From contig JAEZVF010000087.1 of assembly GCA_023443225.1 (NCBI GenBank), positions 1 through 28,556 of the forward strand: a stretch of 28,556 nucleotides of DNA. The letters are read 5' to 3'. Positions 24,288-28,556 of the stretch are shown one piece after another (positions within the stretch are counted from its first letter, which is position 1; each line of letters opens with the position of its first letter). Source of the stretch: Bacillota bacterium (GTDB lineage Bacteria; Bacillota; Clostridia; Lachnospirales; Lachnospiraceae). The notes below the pieces were generated by a model. It did not search any database, was not told the origin of the DNA, and saw only the letters and a list, made by a program, of their open reading frames with translations. The translations under genes were made by a program, and so were the position numbers.

Positions 24288-25328
24288 ATGACAAGACAAG
24301 ATTTTAATTATTATTTACCGGAAGAATTAATCGCACAGGATCCGCTTAAAGATCGTTCGGGATCCAGATTATTGGTACTGGATAAGGATACCGGTAAATT
24401 AAAACATCAAATATTTAAGAATATAATAAATTATTTAAATAAAGGGGATTGTCTGGTCATCAATAATACGAAAGTAATACCTGCTCGTCTCATTGGTGAG
24501 AAAGTTGGAACTGGTGCTAACATTGAAGTTCTTTTGCTGAAAAGGCAAGAAAATGACATCTGGGAGACTTTGGTGAAACCTGGTAAAAAAGCAAAGGTCG
24601 GAACAAAAATAAGCTTTGGCGGTGGTTTGCTGATTGGTGAAATTGTTCAAGTAGTGGACGAAGGGAATCGATTGATAAAATTCGACTATGAGGGTATTTT
24701 CGAAGAAATACTGGATGAGTTGGGACAGATGCCACTACCCCCTTATATCACACACCAATTACAAGATAAAAACCGTTATCAGACCGTCTATGCAAAACAT
24801 GAGGGATCTGCTGCAGCTCCTACAGCTGGATTACACTTTACAAAAGAGTTATTACAACAGATAGAAGAGAAAGAGATTTTGATAGCAAACGTAACGTTGC
24901 ATGTGGGACTTGGGACCTTTCGCCCAGTGAAGGTGGAAAATATACTGGAACATCATATGCATTCAGAATTCTATCAGATTGAACCACAAGAAGCAGAAAA
25001 GATCAATTTGACGAAGAAAAATGGTGGAAGAGTCATCTGTGTTGGAACTACCAGCTGCCGAACGGTTGAGTCTGCAGCAAGAGAGGATGGTATGGTTATA
25101 CCCGGAAGCGGTAATACCGAAATATTCATTTATCCTGGTTATCAATTTAAAGTATTGGATGCACTCATTACAAATTTTCATTTGCCAGAGTCTACATTAA
25201 TCATGTTGGTTTCAGCATTAGCAGGGAAAGAAAATGTATTACATGCCTATGAGGAAGCTGTTAAAGAAAAATATCGTTTTTTTAGTTTCGGAGATGCCAT
25301 GTTTATAGCTTCAGGAACTAATCTATAG
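24288..25328 (+). CDS. queA: S-adenosylmethionine:tRNA ribosyltransferase-isomerase
   Basis: The 346-aa enzyme adds the ribosyl moiety of S-adenosylmethionine to preQ1-modified tRNA, a late step of queuosine synthesis. It shows the family sequence throughout: the N-terminal FNYYLPEELIAQDPLKDRSGSRLL, VINNTKVIPARL, the active-site block AAAPTAGLHFT, the region VGLGTFRPVKVE, and the end TNFHLPESTLIMLVSA. It begins 6 bp after the aminotransferase stop, with only a weak ribosome site, so it is probably translationally coupled. No other queuosine gene is in the window. Confidence 0.96.
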   Translation: MTRQDFNYYLPEELIAQDPLKDRSGSRLLVLDKDTGKLKHQIFKNIINYLNKGDCLVINNTKVIPARLIGEKVGTGANIEVLLLKRQENDIWETLVKPGKKAKVGTKISFGGGLLIGEIVQVVDEGNRLIKFDYEGIFEEILDELGQMPLPPYITHQLQDKNRYQTVYAKHEGSAAAPTAGLHFTKELLQQIEEKEILIANVTLHVGLGTFRPVKVENILEHHMHSEFYQIEPQEAEKINLTKKNGGRVICVGTTSCRTVESAAREDGMVIPGSGNTEIFIYPGYQFKVLDALITNFHLPESTLIMLVSALAGKENVLHAYEEAVKEKYRFFSFGDAMFIASGTNL

Positions 25329-25330
25329 AG

Positions 25331-25376
25331 AAAAGGGGTTGACACAAGCTTTATTTTGTGTTAATCCCTTTTTTTA
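25331..25376 (+). terminator. Rho-independent terminator after queA
   Basis: AAAAGGGGTTGACACAA (25331-25347) pairs with 25356-25372 over 17 positions with two G-U wobbles, followed by seven T. Confidence 0.92.
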
Positions 25377-25489
25377 TTTGGACTACCAAACAGAACTGTG
25401 TTTTATCTTTTTCCTATAGCATAGATTTTAATAAATGGGTTTGTTGACTCATACAAGTATTTTTGATGGAAATTGTAGAAAAGAAAGTT

Positions 25490-25621
25490 CATATAGTAAG
25501 GAAATAAGTTCTCTAATGTTGGGCTGAAATGATTCTTATGAAAATAATATTGAATAATGAATAATTATGAAGCACAAATTAATTGAAAATCCATATTTAT
25601 ATAGTAAGGAATATAGTTCCT
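25490..25621 (+). repeat. Direct repeat ahead of the collagen-like gene
   Basis: ATATAGTAAGGAA occurs at 25491-25503 and 25599-25611, each followed within 3 bases by AGTTC. The first copy is preceded by C, giving CATATAGTA, which fits the CATANNNTA pattern of late mother-cell sigma-K -10 elements. No matching -35 is clear. Confidence 0.4.
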
Positions 25622-25645
25622 GTAATATATGAAAGGAGTTTCAGT

Positions 25646-26200
25646 ATGAAATTAAAGAGAAACCTTTTTAGTCAGAATGTTCCAGTTGATGATAAAGATA
25701 ATAATGATGATAGTGCGGTTAGTGCTACCAGTTATAATTCATGGAATAACGGACGACAAGGTGATCCTAGCAGATGCAATCCTAGGCCACCAAGTCCTCC
25801 ATCAGGGCAGGTAGGACCACCGGGACCACCAGGACCACCAGGACCAATGGGACCAAGAGGTCCTGCGGGAATCCAAGGTCTCCAAGGACCACAAGGTCCG
25901 GTAGGAACAACCGGTGCCAGGGGGCCAGTTGGACCTCCGGGACCTTGTGGGCCACCTGGAGCGGAAGGTGAACAAGGAGTAACAGGAGCGACAGGTCCAG
26001 TAGGACCACCCGGAGCAACAGGCCCAGCGGGACCACAAGGTGAACAAGGCCCAGCGGGACCACCCGGAGTAACAGGAGCAACGGGACCGGCAGGTCCAGC
26101 AGGAGTGACCGGCCCACAAGGAGAACAAGGCCCATGTGGTCCACCCGGAGCAACAGGAGCGACGGGTGCCTCTGTTATAATTGGACTAAATAATTTTTAA
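25646..26200 (+). CDS. Collagen-like Gly-X-Y repeat protein
   Basis: The 184-aa protein has no signal peptide. A charged, Asn/Asp-rich N-terminus of about 53 residues carries one Cys (C44). It is followed by 41 uninterrupted Gly-X-Y triplets (54-176), which should form a collagen triple helix. The end is only eight residues (VIIGLNNF); the globular C-terminal domain of BclA-type exosporium proteins is missing. Cys occurs in two GPCGPP units (C101, C164), an unusual feature that could cross-link chains. Thr-rich GVTGAT units could carry sugars. ATG 25646 follows GAAAGGAG; the frame opens at 25583 with no ribosome site. The GC-rich codons differ from the surroundings because of the repeats. Spore-surface location is inference. 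Confidence 0.85.
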   Translation: MKLKRNLFSQNVPVDDKDNNDDSAVSATSYNSWNNGRQGDPSRCNPRPPSPPSGQVGPPGPPGPPGPMGPRGPAGIQGLQGPQGPVGTTGARGPVGPPGPCGPPGAEGEQGVTGATGPVGPPGATGPAGPQGEQGPAGPPGVTGATGPAGPAGVTGPQGEQGPCGPPGATGATGASVIIGLNNF

Positions 26201-26224
26201 AGATCATATAGATAATACAAACTT

Positions 26225-27520
26225 TTATATCGTAGCCTGAAATAAAAACATGCCATCCTCAACCAAAAACCGATATATGCCGCCGTACTTTTCTACGATA
26301 TGTACCATACTTTTTGTGCCAAAACCATGTCCCTGTTCTTTTGAAATAGGGATTCCCTGATGGAATATCGGCTCTATCTGATAACTATTGCGAATGTCAA
26401 TACACAGCTTATTATTTTTGGAAAACATACGTAACTTAATTAAGCGTTTATTACTGTTAACGATATTTTCTGAGGCTTTTATGGCGTTTTCCAAAGCGTT
26501 GGACAATAGGGAACAAAGCTCGGTGTCGCTAAACGGAATTGATTCAGGTAGTTTCGCATCTATCGTCAATAGGATTTCCGATTGTTTTGATTTGGTAGCG
26601 AAAGCGGATAAAATCAGATTGACGGTTTCGTTTTGGCAAAAGCGTATAGGGGTGATGGTATCCATGTCGGACTGGGCAGTTAGTAGATATTCGTTGATTT
26701 CCTCTATTCGTCCATTGGATGCAAGATGCTGTAAAAGAGTGAAATGGTGGCGCATATCATGCCGATAGGTCGCAGCATTCTGTTGCATCTGCCGCAGAGA
26801 AGCAAATTCTGTTTGCGCCAGCCTAAACTGCGTATCTAGATTATCTCGCTCTCTTTGGACACTAGCCTGTTTTTGCGTTTCGGCATAGTAAAGAAGGACA
26901 AACACAAAATAGTATGTCGCCGTCACGAAGGGCATGAACTGCACAGCCACGCGTGATCCACTGTACAAAAGATCGGTATAAACAGTGGTGCCGTAGTCGA
27001 ACATATAGTAAAAAGCCGGCATGGCGCCAAACAGTAGGCAGGATTTGACAGAGCGTTCCATCACATGCAGAACAGACTTCACCACATATTTTTGCAGAAA
27101 ATAGTACATCAGAAACACAGTCGCGACATAGCTGGCATGGTTTATAGAAGCAGTGTCAAAAGCGGCACTTGTGATACTGCCAAAAGTGGCACCAGCGAAA
27201 CTGCCAATCCAACGGGGCGGCTGGCAGCACAGAAAAGCAGCGAACATACTAATTACCGAAATCAACCACGATCGCTTTAAATAAAATGCAATAAATGCAG
27301 CTATCGGCAAATGAGCGATTAGTGGGTATATTTTCCACGTCGTGTCCATGCCCCAACGAAACAAGCATGCAACTTGAATAATAAATATAACAACAGTATA
27401 GCACCATAGCACAAGGTGATTTTTCCGTGTAGAAGGCATTCCAGCGAAGCTGGCCGCAACCGCTATACCAAATAGCATGGCGGTAAAGTAACGAGAGAAT
27501 TCAATGACAGTTGCAATCAT
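26225..27520 (-). CDS. GHKL-domain sensor histidine kinase (AgrC-like)
   Basis: The 431-aa membrane sensor kinase pairs with the LytTR response regulator encoded just upstream on the same strand. About six to seven N-terminal membrane segments (to residue ~212) form the sensor. A coiled coil (RERDNLDTQFRLAQTEFASLRQ) leads to the phospho-acceptor region YRHDMRHH, with H254 the likely site. The GHKL ATPase core shows the N box NALENAIKAS (341-350) and the G box GHGFGT (397-402). Start and stop overlap the regulator gene by 4 bp (ATGA). The ligand is unknown; no AgrB/AgrD-type gene is visible. Confidence 0.88.
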   Translation of the reverse strand: MIATVIEFSRYFTAMLFGIAVAASFAGMPSTRKNHLVLWCYTVVIFIIQVACLFRWGMDTTWKIYPLIAHLPIAAFIAFYLKRSWLISVISMFAAFLCCQPPRWIGSFAGATFGSITSAAFDTASINHASYVATVFLMYYFLQKYVVKSVLHVMERSVKSCLLFGAMPAFYYMFDYGTTVYTDLLYSGSRVAVQFMPFVTATYYFVFVLLYYAETQKQASVQRERDNLDTQFRLAQTEFASLRQMQQNAATYRHDMRHHFTLLQHLASNGRIEEINEYLLTAQSDMDTITPIRFCQNETVNLILSAFATKSKQSEILLTIDAKLPESIPFSDTELCSLLSNALENAIKASENIVNSNKRLIKLRMFSKNNKLCIDIRNSYQIEPIFHQGIPISKEQGHGFGTKSMVHIVEKYGGIYRFLVEDGMFLFQATI

Positions 27521-28245
27521 TCGCTTTCCTCCTTCATTTGATAAGCCAGATACTGTTGCTTAACCTCCCGCGCCTTTCCTTGAGCAATGGGAATAGACGA
27601 AAGTGTCTGCAAAGTTAGCTGATGATTTTCGATGGTATTCACATACTGCATATTCACAATATAAGAACGGTGCGTCTTTATAAAGTGGTCATATTTTAAC
27701 AAATTGTTGCAGACAGCAGTGAAGGATTCTGTACACTCAATTACCTTACCGGACAACAGGTGATACAGCACATTCCTACCAATTACTTCAGCAAACACTA
27801 AATTTGAGATGAGTATTTTTTGAATCCCTTCATTGCTTTTTACAATAAGAGCGTCTTCTTCAACCATTTTAATACGGTCCAGTACCTCGTCGAAGGTGAA
27901 GAATAATTTTTCTTTCGATATTGGTTTTAATACATAGTTGATTGCTTTCACTGAATAGCTTTCCAAAGCATACTCAGTGGAAGATGTAAAAAACAGAATC
28001 GGTGCATTTTTATCAAAATCACGGATTTCTTTAGCAACAGTAATGCCTGTAAAGGCAGGCATGATAATGTCAAGGCAATAGAAATCAAACCGCTTCCCTT
28101 TTTCTAATGTTGAAATAAGTTCAAATCCGTTTTGAAAGACGGCATATTCACAATTCAAATTCTTGGATGATCTATATTGGTTTATAAGTTGGATCATATT
28201 AGATAATTCATCTATATTATCATCGCATACAGCAATTTGTATCAT
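27517..28245 (-). CDS. LytTR-domain response regulator (AgrA-like)
   Basis: The 242-aa protein has a receiver domain with acidic residues D8-D9, the phospho-acceptor D59 (CLDIIMPAFTG), and the conserved K in LKPIS. The C-terminal LytTR DNA-binding domain (about 135-238) includes FIKTHRSYIVNMQYV and an ending IPIAQGKAREVKQQYL. The frame could begin at 28359, but ATG 28245 follows GGAGGAATGTT and gives MIQIAVCDDN, the normal receiver start. It is co-transcribed with the kinase. Four repeats upstream match the spacing expected of LytTR binding sites. Confidence 0.93.
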   Translation of the reverse strand: MIQIAVCDDNIDELSNMIQLINQYRSSKNLNCEYAVFQNGFELISTLEKGKRFDFYCLDIIMPAFTGITVAKEIRDFDKNAPILFFTSSTEYALESYSVKAINYVLKPISKEKLFFTFDEVLDRIKMVEEDALIVKSNEGIQKILISNLVFAEVIGRNVLYHLLSGKVIECTESFTAVCNNLLKYDHFIKTHRSYIVNMQYVNTIENHQLTLQTLSSIPIAQGKAREVKQQYLAYQMKEESE

Positions 28246-28270
28246 AACATTCCTCCATTTCTTAGTTAGA

Positions 28271-28279
28271 ATTATACCA
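28271..28279 (-). promoter_or_regulatory. Extended -10 promoter of the LytTR regulator gene
   Basis: On the minus strand TGGTATAAT fits TGNTATAAT. The -35 position (28294-28299) reads ACACAA, a poor match, and falls inside the first of the upstream repeats. This is the layout of an activator-dependent promoter. Confidence 0.65.
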
Positions 28280-28288
28280 TAATTAGAC

Positions 28289-28365
28289 ATGAATTGTGTA
28301 GAAAAAGCATAATTTATGTAGAATAATATATGATTCATGTAGTAAAAAACATGTTTCATACAGCA
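28289..28365 (-). promoter_or_regulatory. Four ~21-bp-phased repeats upstream of the LytTR regulator (putative binding sites)
   Basis: In plus-strand reading, ATGAATTGTGTAGAA (28289), ATAATTTATGTAGAA (28309), ATGATTCATGTAGTA (28330) and ATGTTTCATACAGCA (28351) share a common pattern. Start-to-start distances are 20, 21 and 21 bp. LytTR proteins typically bind direct repeats spaced about two helical turns. Confidence 0.65.
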
Positions 28366-28556
28366 GGCGGTATTTGTCGGGGGATTTCTGATAGATTAAA
28401 TGCAAGGGATGTGCCCTATACAAACCAATAGAAGGTAGTGTAAAGTGATCTATGAAAACCCTGAGTCAAAAAATGTGGCTCTTTTAGAACCTTGAAAATT
28501 GCAAAATATAGTGTACTGGCAGTTGACGCCACCCTTGACAGCATGACAAAGCAATG
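28366..28556. other. Window end, no gene supported
   Basis: No convincing coding frame, ribosome site or operon start is seen. A weak hairpin (GAGTC / GGCTC near 28462-28481) is followed by TTTTA. Two TTGAC strings near the end could belong to a promoter outside the window. Confidence 0.4.

Noticed and set aside
25782..26153. Long minus-strand frames across the collagen-like gene
   Set aside because: They are by-products of the Gly-Pro-rich repeat codons and read as Leu/Val or Trp/Ser low complexity without ribosome sites.
28246..28359. 38-residue N-terminal extension of the LytTR regulator
   Set aside because: It runs through the promoter and repeats and has no ribosome site, while the internal ATG has GGAGG and the normal receiver start.
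28351..28431. A 26-codon plus-strand frame reading MFHTAGGICRGISDRLN, faintly like a PspC opening
   Set aside because: No ribosome site, stops quickly, and overlaps the fourth regulatory repeat; the resemblance is short and probably chance.

Overview
The window reads as chromosomal DNA of a low-GC, spore-forming Firmicute, most likely a Lachnospiraceae/Clostridium-like anaerobe. This is inferred from A/T-rich codon use, strong GGAGG ribosome sites, TTG and GTG starts, class II GalT, an iron-sulfur two-subunit serine dehydratase, a GerMN lipoprotein and a collagen-like protein. No rRNA, tRNA, CRISPR array or complete insertion sequence was seen.

Layout. 1-409: AT-rich leader with a 20-bp-spaced direct repeat and an extended -10 promoter. 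410-5197: Leloir galactose operon (winged-helix regulator with a C-terminal beta-rich domain, galK, galE, galT), closed by a ~130-bp imperfect palindrome. 5511-7132: two-subunit L-serine dehydratase. 7415-9615: PadR regulator, DUF1700, DUF4097 and PspC envelope operon. 9787-10923: GerMN lipoprotein. 11120-11287 (minus): an unrecognised 55-aa gene. 11465-13698: NfeD-like plus flotillin pair. 13908-15675: BlaI/M56 peptidase signalling pair. 15749-17071 (minus): MarR regulator plus DUF6544-like membrane-anchored protein. 17272-20433: argS and a DUF815-type AAA ATPase, followed by a short metallo-hydrolase remnant. 20786-22647: YtrA-type GntR regulator with an ABC ATPase and permease. 22726-22866: 46-aa membrane peptide gene. 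22995-25328: aspartate-type aminotransferase and queA. 25646-26200: collagen-like protein. 26225-28245 (minus): Agr-like LytTR response regulator and GHKL histidine kinase.

How it fits together. Two catabolic units (galactose, serine) are followed by a run of small envelope-associated modules, most headed by their own regulator. Candidate autoregulatory DNA sites can be read at five of these: a dyad over the padR -10, 30-bp-spaced repeats at blaI, two palindromes in a consensus promoter at marR, an inverted repeat over the gntR -10, and four ~21-bp-phased repeats ahead of the LytTR regulator. The last set lies beside an extended -10 with no recognisable -35, as expected of an activated promoter. 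Several starts were moved inward from the longest open frame because a clear Shine-Dalgarno sequence precedes an internal start. All functions are from reading sequence and family knowledge; no database search was run.
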